A program made the position numbers and the translations under genes. Shown here one piece after another: positions 42,214 through 50,031 of a stretch of 64,000 nucleotides of DNA. The DNA comes from Fructilactobacillus ixorae (GTDB lineage: Bacteria; Bacillota; Bacilli; Lactobacillales; Lactobacillaceae), in the NCBI RefSeq assembly GCF_024029915.1, contig NZ_CP097478.1, positions 930,001-994,000 on the forward strand, read 5' to 3'. The notes beneath the pieces are model-generated. The model had not been told where the DNA came from. It saw nothing but the letters and a program-made list of their open reading frames with translations, and ran no database searches. The first letter of the stretch is position 1, and each line of letters opens with the position of its first letter.

Positions 42214-42246
42214 AAAACAAGCAATCATAATTATGATTGCTTGTTT
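42214..42246 (-). terminator. Terminator after gntP
   Basis: Perfect palindrome AAAACAAGCAATCATAA / TTATGATTGCTTGTTTT between gntP and the AbiH gene. Confidence 0.85.
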
Positions 42247-42256
42247 TATTTTAAAT

Positions 42257-43612
42257 CTAAACTACCAGATTTAGCAGTAACACGACAATCAGTCCCGTTA
42301 CCGAGATCACGGTTTCTAGACTCGTCCAAATTCCTAACGTCTGCTTAACGTCTAAGTCAAAGTATTCTTTAAACATCCAGAAGCCCGCATCGTTAACGTG
42401 GGAAGCCGCCAGGGAACCAGCTCCAATGGCTAAGGCCATCATTACGGGGTTGACGTTCAAGGAGGACATCAATGGCATTACCAATCCAGCAGCCGTCATT
42501 CCGGCCACCGTTGCTGATCCCAAGGAAACCCGCAAGATTACAGCCACTAACCAACCTAAGAGGATGGGTGACAGGTTCGAGTGCATCATCATGTCTTTAA
42601 CGGCGTTACCAACGCCTCCGTCAATCAGGACTTGTTTGAAAGCCCCTCCACCGGCAATGACAAGCAGGAGCATGGCGATTGATTTTACGGCTTCGGAGAT
42701 ACTTGCAGAGATTTGTTTCATATCGCGACCACGGTGAAAGCCCATGGACCAGATAGCGAAGAGCAAGGCAATTACCATCGCAATCATCGGATTCCCGAGC
42801 ATGGAAATGACGGCATCAAAACCATGGGGATTCTTAATTTCTTTTCCACCATTAACCGTCAATTGGTAAATGGTGTTCAATGCCATGAAAATCGCTGGAA
42901 GTAATGAAGTCAAGGCCGACAATCCAAAGCTTGGGGTGTCCTTTAAGTCGTATTCCTTCACTTCCCCAAAGGCTGGCAAACTCTTCTTTACCACAAAGGC
43001 ATCCGGGAAAAACTTCCGAACTACTTTCGTCCATAGCGGACCAGCCACGATCACACATGGAATGGCCACGATAATCCCAAACAGGAGCACTTGCCCGATG
43101 TTAGCGCCCAAGGCCGTTGCGACGGCCGTTGGAGCTGGTTGAGGGGGCAAGAATCCCTGGGTGGCTGACAAGGCAGCAGCCATCGGAATGCCGAGGTATA
43201 GGAACGGAACGTCGGCTTCTAAGGCCACCGCAAATACGATGGGCGTCAAGAGCACCAGCCCAACTTCAAAGAAGAGCGACATCCCAATAATGAAGGACGC
43301 CACCACGATTGCTAACTGCAACCGCTTCTTTCCGAACCGACGAATCAACGTCTGGGCGATTCGATACGAACCCCCGGCATCAGAAACCAGGCGTCCGATC
43401 ATGGCTCCAAACCCGAAGACGACCGCTAGTTCTCCTAGCGTGTTTCCAATCCCTAACTTGATGGAGTTGGCGATTGAGGCCGGGTTCATTCCGAGTCCCA
43501 ATGCCACTAAAATTGCTACCACAATTAATGATACAAACGTATTGAGCTTGAGTTTGATGATTAAAAATAGTAACAACATGATTCCTAAAATTAAAACGAC
43601 AAACGGCATCAT
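42257..43612 (-). CDS. gntP: Gluconate:H+ symporter, GntP family
   Basis: Permease of 451 aa with about 12 helices. The segments GFLPPQPAPTAVATALGANIG, and LGSATVAGMTAAGLVMPL are typical of GntP transporters. It pairs with gluconokinase at 53277-54836 although 10 kb apart. A strong promoter with a cre-like box precedes it. Confidence 0.92.
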   Translation of the reverse strand: MMPFVVLILGIMLLLFLIIKLKLNTFVSLIVVAILVALGLGMNPASIANSIKLGIGNTLGELAVVFGFGAMIGRLVSDAGGSYRIAQTLIRRFGKKRLQLAIVVASFIIGMSLFFEVGLVLLTPIVFAVALEADVPFLYLGIPMAAALSATQGFLPPQPAPTAVATALGANIGQVLLFGIIVAIPCVIVAGPLWTKVVRKFFPDAFVVKKSLPAFGEVKEYDLKDTPSFGLSALTSLLPAIFMALNTIYQLTVNGGKEIKNPHGFDAVISMLGNPMIAMVIALLFAIWSMGFHRGRDMKQISASISEAVKSIAMLLLVIAGGGAFKQVLIDGGVGNAVKDMMMHSNLSPILLGWLVAVILRVSLGSATVAGMTAAGLVMPLMSSLNVNPVMMALAIGAGSLAASHVNDAGFWMFKEYFDLDVKQTLGIWTSLETVISVTGLIVVLLLNLVV

Positions 43613-43664
43613 CTTTAGTTCCTCTTCTCTCTAATTTAATCGTTACTTTTTTAGTACAAAAACC

Positions 43665-43693
43665 ATTGTATGCGTTTTCATTGCTTATTTCAA
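43665..43693 (-). promoter_or_regulatory. gntP promoter
   Basis: Minus strand -35 TTGAAA (43693-43688), 17-nt spacer, -10 TACAAT (43670-43665). Confidence 0.7.
43667..43680 (-). promoter_or_regulatory. cre-like site in the gntP promoter
   Basis: TGAAAACGCATACA matches the CcpA cre consensus TGWAANCGNTNWCA with one mismatch and covers the -10 region, so CcpA bound here should repress gntP. Confidence 0.6.
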
Positions 43694-43765
43694 GCCTTTT
43701 ATTTCTAATTTTGTGCAAATTGTTAATATGGTAGAATAAGGGTAAAGACCTAAAGGAGTTTCTTT

Positions 43766-44566
43766 ATGAATAACGAAAACAACAAATTTTGTACTAACTG
43801 TGGGAAAGGGATCCCGAATACCGCGCAGTATTGTCCCTACTGCAATACCAAGCAACCCACCCTCAATCCGACCTATTTAAAGCGAAGTGACGTTAGTTCC
43901 CACTTTTGTCCACGCTGTGAAAATATTCTCCCCAACGACATTTCTTACTGTCCATACTGTGATGAACCCCAAACCCGGGTCAGCGCTAACGCTACACAGT
44001 CACAACCAGCACCCACGAAACCGGCTGCTACTAATCCAACTAGCCCACGTCCCCGGCGAAAAAAATCACACTTTTGGCGTAATGTGATCGTTTTATTGAT
44101 TATCATTTTGTTGGCCATCATTGCCTTCTTCACTTACCAAAATTCGCAGGCAAATCAGGCTGCGCAAGCCGGCCAGAAACAGCCCCAGGGAATTGAACGA
44201 ATCTTTGCCTTCTTTAACTTTCAATCAAACAAATATGAATCCGGTCAGGATGCCGCCCAGGGTGTCGAAAAAATCGTTGCAAAGGTGCCACACAGTAAAG
44301 GCTCAGACGTTAAGTGGGATCCAAACTCACAAACGGTTAACGTGAACCTGCCCGCCTCTTCTCCAATTGTGAAGAGTGCGGAATCCGGTTCCCCACAGGT
44401 TTGGAACGCGCTGGTTAAAGCGTTACAAACCATCTCCAAAGACATCGATAGTAACTCCAAGAATCAAGATGACTACTCCAACATTCGCGTGGTTCGTAAC
44501 GACACCAATCAACCAATTCTGCAGGTCGACAAGGGAAACGTGTCGTTAAATAGTCGCGATCAATAA
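43766..44566 (+). CDS. Double zinc-ribbon membrane protein
   Basis: A 266-aa protein with two zinc ribbons, CTNCGK...CPYCN and CPRCEN...CPYCD (within residues 8-71), a basic Pro-rich linker and one membrane helix (about 107-124). The rest, about 140 residues, is outside the membrane and has no motif I know. This architecture is common in lactobacilli and lacks a known role. Terminator follows. Confidence 0.7.
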   Translation: MNNENNKFCTNCGKGIPNTAQYCPYCNTKQPTLNPTYLKRSDVSSHFCPRCENILPNDISYCPYCDEPQTRVSANATQSQPAPTKPAATNPTSPRPRRKKSHFWRNVIVLLIIILLAIIAFFTYQNSQANQAAQAGQKQPQGIERIFAFFNFQSNKYESGQDAAQGVEKIVAKVPHSKGSDVKWDPNSQTVNVNLPASSPIVKSAESGSPQVWNALVKALQTISKDIDSNSKNQDDYSNIRVVRNDTNQPILQVDKGNVSLNSRDQ

Positions 44567-44577
44567 ATCATTTATCC

Positions 44578-44612
44578 AAAACCTACTTTTTCATCCCGAG
44601 AAGTAGGTTTTT
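44578..44612 (+). terminator. Terminator after the zinc-ribbon gene
   Basis: Arms AAACCTACTT / AAGTAGGTTT followed by T. Confidence 0.75.
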
Positions 44613-44642
44613 CTATCACCACTCATTAGGAAGGAGCCCTTC

Positions 44643-45059
44643 ATGAAAACCATTTCCGCATACCTCAAGCACATTTCTAATCCCGCTCACCGGACCAGCT
44701 TTCAAGCCGTGTTGCAGTGGATCACAACTAACTTTCCGCAACTCGACCTGGTCATCAAATATAACCAACCGATGTTTTTAGCCCATGGGACCTACATCAT
44801 TGGCTTGAGCGCTGCCACCCAGCACTATTCAATTGGTCTCGAAGGGCAGGCCATCACCCGGCGTTTTCTACCCTTGGCAAAACAACTGGGACTGCAATAT
44901 GGCCATAAAACCATCCGGGTTCCTTACGACCATCCGCTTCCCACTGAACTCCTGCGGGCAATTATCACACACCAGTTGGAACAAAAACGAGACGTTACCA
45001 CCTTTTGGTTGCCTGCCAAGGAGCGCTTTCAACCCGGCTCGGATTCCGGCTCGGTTTAA
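44643..45059 (+). CDS. DUF1801 (YdhG/YjbR-like) protein
   Basis: A 138-aa soluble protein. The segment VIKYNQPMFLAHGTYIIGLS and the later IRVPYDHPLPTELL fit the DUF1801 family, which includes the frataxin-like iron chaperone YdhG. Direct iron binding cannot be inferred. A GGAAGGAG site lies upstream. It is followed by a decayed gene in the same direction. Confidence 0.72.
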   Translation: MKTISAYLKHISNPAHRTSFQAVLQWITTNFPQLDLVIKYNQPMFLAHGTYIIGLSAATQHYSIGLEGQAITRRFLPLAKQLGLQYGHKTIRVPYDHPLPTELLRAIITHQLEQKRDVTTFWLPAKERFQPGSDSGSV

Positions 45060-45067
45060 CACTCTCA

Positions 45068-45358
45068 TGTTTAAAATTACCGCCAATGGAGTTCGTCCCG
45101 TAGAAATTTCGTACTTTCATAAGTTAAATCAAAACCATTATGACCTCAACCTGAGCCCGGATTGATGCAGACGTGGTCGTTGCCGAACATCCCATTTTTG
45201 GCAATGACTTTGCCTCCCTCGTGGATTTTTCCAACCCGAAACTTCACCACCTCAATGGCTAGTTTAAAAATGGCCATCGAATGGATTCACCGTTAGCTAA
45301 CTATGCCCCACTAAACCTGTATCATGACTGTCAAGAAGCCCCCCATCGATTCCGATGA
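45068..45358 (+). pseudogene. Decayed gene of unknown family
   Basis: The frame starts at ATG 45068 (MFKITANGVRPVEISYFHKL) and is interrupted at a TGA near 45163. Coding-like sequence continues in the +1 frame (IDADVVVAEHPIFGNDFASL), which runs into a TAG at about 45260 and then continues (GHRMDSPLANYAPLNLYHD). One frameshift plus one nonsense codon thus break a product of about 95 aa. I do not recognise the family. Confidence 0.45.
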
Positions 45359-45367
45359 GGGGCTCTT
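45334..45367. terminator. Hairpin between the decayed gene and the PadR gene
   Basis: Arms AGAAGCCCCCCATCG / CGATGAGGGGCTCTT with a 4-nt loop. T tracts are weak on both sides, so direction is unclear; it probably ends the PadR transcript. Confidence 0.6.
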
Positions 45368-45376
45368 TGGCGTTGG

Positions 45377-45901
45377 TTAGCTTCTCGTTAATTGCTGTAA
45401 TGCTTCCTTTAAAACCTTAATTTGCGCCGTGTACGTTGCAATCCCATAGTTGGCAGTCAAGCGTTGGTTTTCCGTCATCCCCCGGGCTTGCCAATCAGTC
45501 AAATTAGCGTGGAGTGCATCTAACTTTAACTGCTTCAGATCCAACTCTTGTTGCACTAAGGTACGTTTTTGCGCTGGCGTCAGTTGATCCCCAAAGTACA
45601 TTTTTAATAAGAAATCTGATTTAAAGGTGTCCGTCGCAAGCTCTGACGTTAGCGCCTGGCGAAATGCAGTTTGACCGGCGGGTAAGATTGAAAACACGTT
45701 TTTATTGGGCTTTTCCGTTTGGTTAACCTGGCGCTTGGTCACCAGAGCATCCTGTTCAAGCTTCCGTAACGTCGGATAAATCATCCCGTAGCTGCCATCA
45801 TAGAAATGACTCAACTGGTTTTGAATAATTTCGTTGATCTCATAGCCCGTCAGTGGTCCCCGGGTTTCTAGTAGACCCAAAATAATTTCTTTCCCCTTCA
45901 T
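45377..45901 (-). CDS. PadR family transcriptional regulator
   Basis: A 174-aa regulator with the N-terminal winged helix (GPLTGYEINEIIQNQLSHFY, then YGMIYPTLRKLEQDALV) and a C-terminal helical dimer arm of the Vir-like type. Start at ATG 45901 with AGGAGG upstream. No target gene is adjacent; its regulon is unknown. Confidence 0.88.
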   Translation of the reverse strand: MKGKEIILGLLETRGPLTGYEINEIIQNQLSHFYDGSYGMIYPTLRKLEQDALVTKRQVNQTEKPNKNVFSILPAGQTAFRQALTSELATDTFKSDFLLKMYFGDQLTPAQKRTLVQQELDLKQLKLDALHANLTDWQARGMTENQRLTANYGIATYTAQIKVLKEALQQLTRS

Positions 45902-46046
45902 CCTTCGCCCTCCTATAACTATCGTTGCTGTCATTATAAGCGACTTTGCGTAGAAAAGGGAAACTTTTTTCTTAACTTAGAACTTTTAAAAACATTTCAA
46001 TCTCACCATTGGCTAATCCATTCGCACCTTTTCTTCATGACCACCC

Positions 46047-46385
46047 TTACGAAAAAAACGGCACCAGGGTTTTCAGCGCCCAGACTAAAAAGCCACCCAC
46101 CGGAAAAATCAACCACCAATCTCGGTGGAGAAATTCCCACCCGTTCATCTGGTGGCTTGGGACAGGTTGCTCACCTGGGCTTGGTTGGGCAGACACCAAC
46201 TCGTCGAGCGAGCACTCCAACAACTCCGTTAATTTAATTAACGTGTTAAGATCCGGAGTTGCCGTTCCAGCTTCCCACTTGGAGACTGCTTGGCGCGAAA
46301 TAAACAGTTGCTCGGCTAATTCCGCCTGCGATAATCCCCGGTTGCTCCGTAATTTTTTTAATTGCTGTGCAAATTTATTTTTCAT
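46047..46385 (-). CDS. XRE family HTH regulator with C-terminal membrane segment
   Basis: A 112-aa protein with an N-terminal Cro/CI-type HTH (LSQAELAEQLFISRQAVSKW) and a hydrophobic C-terminus (WLIFPVGGFLVWALKTLV) that may anchor it. Start at ATG 46385 with GAAGGA upstream; the longer frame upstream has no such signal. Target unknown. Confidence 0.8.
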   Translation of the reverse strand: MKNKFAQQLKKLRSNRGLSQAELAEQLFISRQAVSKWEAGTATPDLNTLIKLTELLECSLDELVSAQPSPGEQPVPSHQMNGWEFLHRDWWLIFPVGGFLVWALKTLVPFFS

Positions 46386-46549
46386 GAGCATCCTTCCTTT
46401 CATGGTTAGTTTTATTATTACCAAATCTAATCTAATTTGCAAAGCAAACTTTGACCGGGCTCCGCATCCAATCCGGGCAACCCCGCCCGTTTCAGTTGCC
46501 ACCCCGCACCGCTGAGGTGCCCTCAAACTAGTTCAATTACTCCCAACGA

Positions 46550-46584
46550 AACAAGCACCGCAACGATTGGTTGCGATGCTTGTT
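46550..46584 (-). terminator. Hairpin after the metQ-like gene
   Basis: Arms AACAAGC-CGCAAC / GTTGCG-GCTTGTT with one central mismatch; the T tract after it on the minus strand is short. Confidence 0.55.
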
Positions 46585-46593
46585 ATGCGTACC

Positions 46594-47415
46594 TTAATAA
46601 CCAGCTGGAAGCTTCCAGAAGCTTTGCTTGTTATGATCCTGCAGGTATTGTTTGAATTTCTTGGAGTGGTAAGCCTTGCTAACTGCCTTCGCCCACTTCT
46701 GCTTGGCGCTCTTCTGATCCACTGCCACAACGAGGTAGTAATCTGGTTTGATGTCTTCTGCTAATAACATCGTCTTCGTCGAAATCTTGGCTGGATAAGC
46801 CGTCGACCCCGGCAAGATTACGTACGCAAAGTCCGATCGCGACCGCGGAATCTGCACGTCCTGCATTTCTTTAATCTTTAAATCATATTTGTTGGTAGCA
46901 ATATCCTTACTGGTGGCTTTAATCGGATCAACTCCCGGTTTTAGCGTGATCCACCCGGCCTTAACCAGCACGTTGTAGGCCCGCGCCATGTTCGAGGGGT
47001 CATTCGGAATGGCCACGGAATCCCCCTTCGCAACTTCCTTCAAACTGTGCTTTTGGGCAGGATAGATCCCGGTCGGCACCGTCGGAATCTTCGTTAGTGC
47101 CGTTAAGTGGGCGTGTTTTTCGTGGTTAAAGTTGTTCATGTACGCGGTATGCTGATCCACATTCAAGTCCGCTTCGCCGTTATTGATGGCAACATCCGCT
47201 AGGGATAAATCGCTAAAGGACTGGTTTTTTACCCGATAGCCCTCCTGCTCCAGAATCGGCTTCACGCCCTTTAAGAAAAGTTCACTGTAAGGACCCGGTG
47301 ACGAAGCTAGACGAATCGTTTTTCCGTCATCCTGCTTGGGTTTGATGATAAACGTAACGATAAAGAGAATGGCAAACACCACCACGATGCCACTAATAAT
47401 GTACTTTTTCTTCAT
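46594..47415 (-). CDS. metQ: MetQ/NlpA family ABC substrate-binding protein
   Basis: Substrate-binding protein of 273 aa, NlpA family, which bind methionine or related compounds. Motifs: ADLNVDQHTAYMNNF and VAIPNDPSNMARAYNVL. There is no lipobox Cys; the N-terminal hydrophobic stretch (about 5-24) acts as a signal anchor. No metN or metP gene is adjacent, so it is an orphan that must work with a transporter encoded elsewhere. It is preceded by an unusual leader with two short ORFs. Confidence 0.85.
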   Translation of the reverse strand: MKKKYIISGIVVVFAILFIVTFIIKPKQDDGKTIRLASSPGPYSELFLKGVKPILEQEGYRVKNQSFSDLSLADVAINNGEADLNVDQHTAYMNNFNHEKHAHLTALTKIPTVPTGIYPAQKHSLKEVAKGDSVAIPNDPSNMARAYNVLVKAGWITLKPGVDPIKATSKDIATNKYDLKIKEMQDVQIPRSRSDFAYVILPGSTAYPAKISTKTMLLAEDIKPDYYLVVAVDQKSAKQKWAKAVSKAYHSKKFKQYLQDHNKQSFWKLPAGY

Positions 47416-47470
47416 AATCGTCCTGCTCCTTTGTTAGTTGCATTCTAACTATCCACTCCTATTACTGCTC

Positions 47471-47527
47471 CTAACAACTGCGACCACCACGGTACTTCCC
47501 GCGTAGTGCCACTAACCGCTGGTTCAT
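47471..47527 (-). CDS. Short upstream ORF 2 in the metQ leader (18 aa, ends in Cys)
   Basis: ATG at 47527 with a perfect AAAGGAGG 6 nt upstream; product MNQRLVALRGKYRGGRSC, stop TAG. The last sense codon is TGT (Cys). The strong ribosome site and position 55 nt before metQ suggest a regulatory leader peptide. No homologue known to me; unproven. Confidence 0.45.
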   Translation of the reverse strand: MNQRLVALRGKYRGGRSC

Positions 47528-47709
47528 GTTTCCCTCCTTTACAACCTAAAAACGGACCACCATCAATTCATACCGACAGTGACCCGTTTTGTAGTGACCA
47601 GTAGTGCTCTCCACGAAACCCGTGTAATTGTTCAATATGAATTTTCTCCAAAAATTCGCTTACGAGCTACAGCAATCCGAAAGTTCCCTCATTTCCGCAT
47701 TAATCATGC

Positions 47710-47745
47710 TCATTTTGAACAACAAGCTCGGCGCATCGATAGCAT
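47710..47745 (-). CDS. Short upstream ORF 1 in the metQ leader (11 aa, tandem Cys)
   Basis: ATG at 47745 with AAAGGAG 8 nt upstream; product MLSMRRACCSK with two adjacent TGT codons, stop TGA. It begins about 25 nt after the predicted transcription start. The frame is open further upstream, but that part lies before the promoter. Confidence 0.4.
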   Translation of the reverse strand: MLSMRRACCSK

Positions 47746-47774
47746 TCGTGGCACTCCTTTACTAATTTTTAATA

Positions 47775-47802
47775 AGTATACCACTTGGCCAGCAAACCAC
47801 AA
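47775..47802 (-). promoter_or_regulatory. Promoter of the metQ leader
   Basis: Minus strand -35 TTGTGG (47802-47797), 16-nt spacer, -10 TATACT (47780-47775). The 47528-47765 stretch is leader RNA, with uORF 1 and hairpins such as GAATTTT/AAAATTC at 47639-47657. Confidence 0.5.
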
Positions 47803-47841
47803 ACATTTTTTTATTTTCACACCATTATTGCAGTAATTTAC

Positions 47842-47877
47842 AAAAAAACCGACTTCCCCACGAGGGGAATTCGGTTG
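47842..47877 (-). terminator. Terminator after the two-gene small membrane operon
   Basis: Arms AACCGA-TTCCCC / GGGGAA-TCGGTT with loop ACGA (minus-strand TCGT), T run on the minus strand. Confidence 0.8.
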
Positions 47878-47878
47878 T

Positions 47879-48136
47879 TTAATCATTAGCATTCAAAGGA
47901 TCCTGGTGGGTCGCTTGAAATTCCTGTTTGGCTTTTTTCTCAGTTTGCTTATACTTGGGCACAAATTCCTTACTGACCTTATCGATTTTTTGTTGGGTGG
48001 CTCGGACCTTTTTTTCAGCCGTCTGGCGCTGTGAAAAAATGGAAACATTCCAGGTTATTAACCCGGCAAGAATCAAGACAGCGGCGCTCACCACTAGTTT
48101 GGTCGGAGTGAGCAAGTGTTTTAGTTGCTGCATCAT
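47879..48136 (-). CDS. Small membrane-anchored protein of unknown function
   Basis: An 85-aa protein with one membrane helix near residues 14-33 followed by a charged, probably coiled segment (TAEKKVRATQQKIDKVSKEF). Its start overlaps the stop of the upstream gene (ATGA), so the two are made together. No family recognised. Confidence 0.6.
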   Translation of the reverse strand: MMQQLKHLLTPTKLVVSAAVLILAGLITWNVSIFSQRQTAEKKVRATQQKIDKVSKEFVPKYKQTEKKAKQEFQATHQDPLNAND

Positions 48137-48738
48137 CGTTTTACCTCCCTAAAAACTTGAATTAAGTGAAACCGAACCTGCTTCGAGTTTAAATCTCCAT
48201 GATTAAGATCCACCTTAAACAGGTAGCGATTCGTGTGCAACCGCCGATGGTGTCGGCCATAGTACGTGACGGTCACGTTAGCATAGTAGTAATGGCCGTT
48301 GCGCGCCTCTGAACTAGTGTAATTGTAAATCCCTACGTTATTCAATTGGGTTGGACCTAACACTGAATTTACCAAGGTGGTGGCATCTGTTTTGGTCAGA
48401 TAGTGCTTCTGTAACTTTGTGATTGCTTGTTGCTTGGCCGCCACCGTCGGATAGTTCCCAAACGTAAGCTGCATTGCTTCCGTCAGCGCCTGGTTATTGG
48501 TCTTCGCAATCGTTTTCATGTTTTCGTACGTAATGTTTTCTTGGTACGTAACGTCATCTGGCTCCATTTCATCGTACGATTTTTTCAGCATCTTGTACTT
48601 AACCTGTAAGTTACTAGCTTTCGTTTGGGTCTTGTGCAACTGATACTGATTGACCCCCGTTAAAATAGCGACCACGACGACGATTAGCCCTAAGATTGCA
48701 AGGCCAATCGGCTTGCGATATTGGTTTAACTTCTGCAC
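48133..48738 (-). CDS. Membrane-anchored protein of unknown function
   Basis: A 201-aa protein with an N-terminal membrane helix (about 11-28, IGLAILGLIVVVVAILTG) and an extracellular part: a helical segment, then a beta-rich C-terminus (GHYYYANVTVTYYGRHHRRL). It forms a two-gene operon with the 85-aa protein. I do not recognise the family. The topology resembles small extracytoplasmic accessory proteins of type II secretion-like or wall systems, but nothing supports a specific role. Confidence 0.6.
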   Translation of the reverse strand: MQKLNQYRKPIGLAILGLIVVVVAILTGVNQYQLHKTQTKASNLQVKYKMLKKSYDEMEPDDVTYQENITYENMKTIAKTNNQALTEAMQLTFGNYPTVAAKQQAITKLQKHYLTKTDATTLVNSVLGPTQLNNVGIYNYTSSEARNGHYYYANVTVTYYGRHHRRLHTNRYLFKVDLNHGDLNSKQVRFHLIQVFREVKR

Positions 48739-48860
48739 GTTCTTAACCTTCTTTACCGTTTTTTCCCTAGTATAGCACCAGTTCCCTTAATTGCGTACTG
48801 GAAGTTGCCGAACCCGGGCTCCGTGAACCCGCCTCCGGTCACAAAAAATAGTAAAATAAA

Positions 48861-48886
48861 CCTAGTAAGTTCACTAAGTTACTAGG
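48861..48886. promoter_or_regulatory. Palindromic candidate operator before the hydroxyacid dehydrogenase
   Basis: Perfect inverted repeat CCTAGTAA - 10 nt - TTACTAGG, ending 14 bp before the start codon and overlapping the ribosome site region, a likely repressor site. The regulator is unknown. Confidence 0.45.
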
Positions 48887-48900
48887 TAAAGGAGATTCCC

Positions 48901-49833
48901 ATGGATTATAAAATTGCCGTACCCCAGACCCTGGCTGTGGCTGGCAAACAACAGTTACGCGAGCACGGGTTTACCGTCGTTGAGCTCCCGGATCAACAGG
49001 TCAGCACGTTGCTCAACCTTGCTCCCGATGCGTTTGGAATTATTTTAGCAACGGCCCCCTTCCCAAAGGAAACCATTCACCAGATGCCCAACCTTAAGAT
49101 CATCGCCAGAAATGGCGTGGGTTACGATAATCTCGATGTCCCGTATCTAAAGCAACACGGGGTGTTAGTCACGATTACGCCGCTTGCAAACGCTGGAACG
49201 GTCGCAGAAACCACGCTAACGGCGATGCTTGCCCTTTCCAAGCACATAGTTCCCGCTACCAATGCCATGCGCGCCGGAGAGTGGGCAGCAGCCCGAACCC
49301 ACTTGGGCTTTGACCTAGCCGGTAAAACCGTTGGTATCATTGGTTATGGTCGGATTGGTAAAATGGTCGAGCAAAAAATGAGCGCCCTTGACATGCGCAT
49401 CCTGATTAACTCACCCCACGCCACAACTGCGGCCTACGGAACAATCGTGGATCGCGACACGCTCCTACGCGAATCAGACGTGGTAACCCTGCACCTACCG
49501 GTTCGTCCGGACACTAAAAATTCGATTGCCACCCGTGAATTTCAGTTAATGAAACCCTCCGCGGTCTTAATTAACTTTGCCCGCGGGGCGGTCGTTAATA
49601 CGGCTGATTTAGTGACCGCCCTGCAAACCGGCGTCATTCAAGGAGCCGCCTTAGACGTGTTTGATCAAGAACCACTGCCCAAATCCAGCCCCCTCTATCA
49701 GCTCGAGAACGTGTTATTAACGCCCCACATTGCATCCAACACAGTTGAATGTACGAACCGGATGGCGACCGACGCCGCCAGTGAAATCATTCGCGTCGCT
49801 GAAGGAGCGGAGCCCCAGTGGCCCGTCCATTAG
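48901..49833 (+). CDS. D-2-hydroxyacid dehydrogenase (phosphoglycerate dehydrogenase-like)
   Basis: NAD-dependent dehydrogenase of 310 aa. Features: the Rossmann loop GIIGYGRIGK, the catalytic Arg in INFARGAVVN, Glu in DQEPLP and His in LTPHIAS. It has no ACT domain, so it is a short PGDH-like or hydroxypyruvate-reductase-like enzyme; the substrate is not fixed. No serine biosynthesis gene is adjacent. Confidence 0.88.
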   Translation: MDYKIAVPQTLAVAGKQQLREHGFTVVELPDQQVSTLLNLAPDAFGIILATAPFPKETIHQMPNLKIIARNGVGYDNLDVPYLKQHGVLVTITPLANAGTVAETTLTAMLALSKHIVPATNAMRAGEWAAARTHLGFDLAGKTVGIIGYGRIGKMVEQKMSALDMRILINSPHATTAAYGTIVDRDTLLRESDVVTLHLPVRPDTKNSIATREFQLMKPSAVLINFARGAVVNTADLVTALQTGVIQGAALDVFDQEPLPKSSPLYQLENVLLTPHIASNTVECTNRMATDAASEIIRVAEGAEPQWPVH

Positions 49834-49880
49834 CCCAACAAAAAGTCCGAAGCATGATGCTTCGGACTTTTTGTTGGGCT
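49832..49880. terminator. Strong terminator after the dehydrogenase gene
   Basis: Very long perfect stem, more than 20 bp, arms beginning AGCCCAACAAAAAGTCCGAAGC; it includes A and T runs and so can work both ways. Confidence 0.85.
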
Positions 49881-49912
49881 AATTTTTTTAACCGGAGAAC
49901 GCGGTTCGTTGA

Positions 49913-49985
49913 TGACCCCACTCAGACTCGAACTGAGATCTGCCGCTTAGGAGGCGGATGCCCTATCCAGTTGTGCTATGGGGCC
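49913..49985 (-). tRNA. tRNA-Arg (CCT)
   Basis: Acceptor GGCCCCA/TGGGGTC with one G-T pair, discriminator A, anticodon CCT. Isolated from the main cluster, behind the helicase gene. Confidence 0.93.
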
Positions 49986-50031
49986 AAGTCACTCCCTGCT
50001 ATTTTCTCACGAAAGCTACATTTCGTAAAGG

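Noticed and set aside
43161..43634. Long plus-strand frame opposite gntP
   Set aside because: Antisense to a well-supported permease; its composition reflects the complementary membrane codons.
46009..46515. Plus-strand frame of 168 codons opposite the XRE regulator gene
   Set aside because: It is the shadow of the minus-strand gene, which has a clear HTH and ribosome site.
47415..47770. T-box riboswitch before the metQ-like gene
   Set aside because: No GGTGGNACCGCG-type T-box sequence and no terminator/antiterminator pair with a U tract before metQ. SAM riboswitch cores are also absent.
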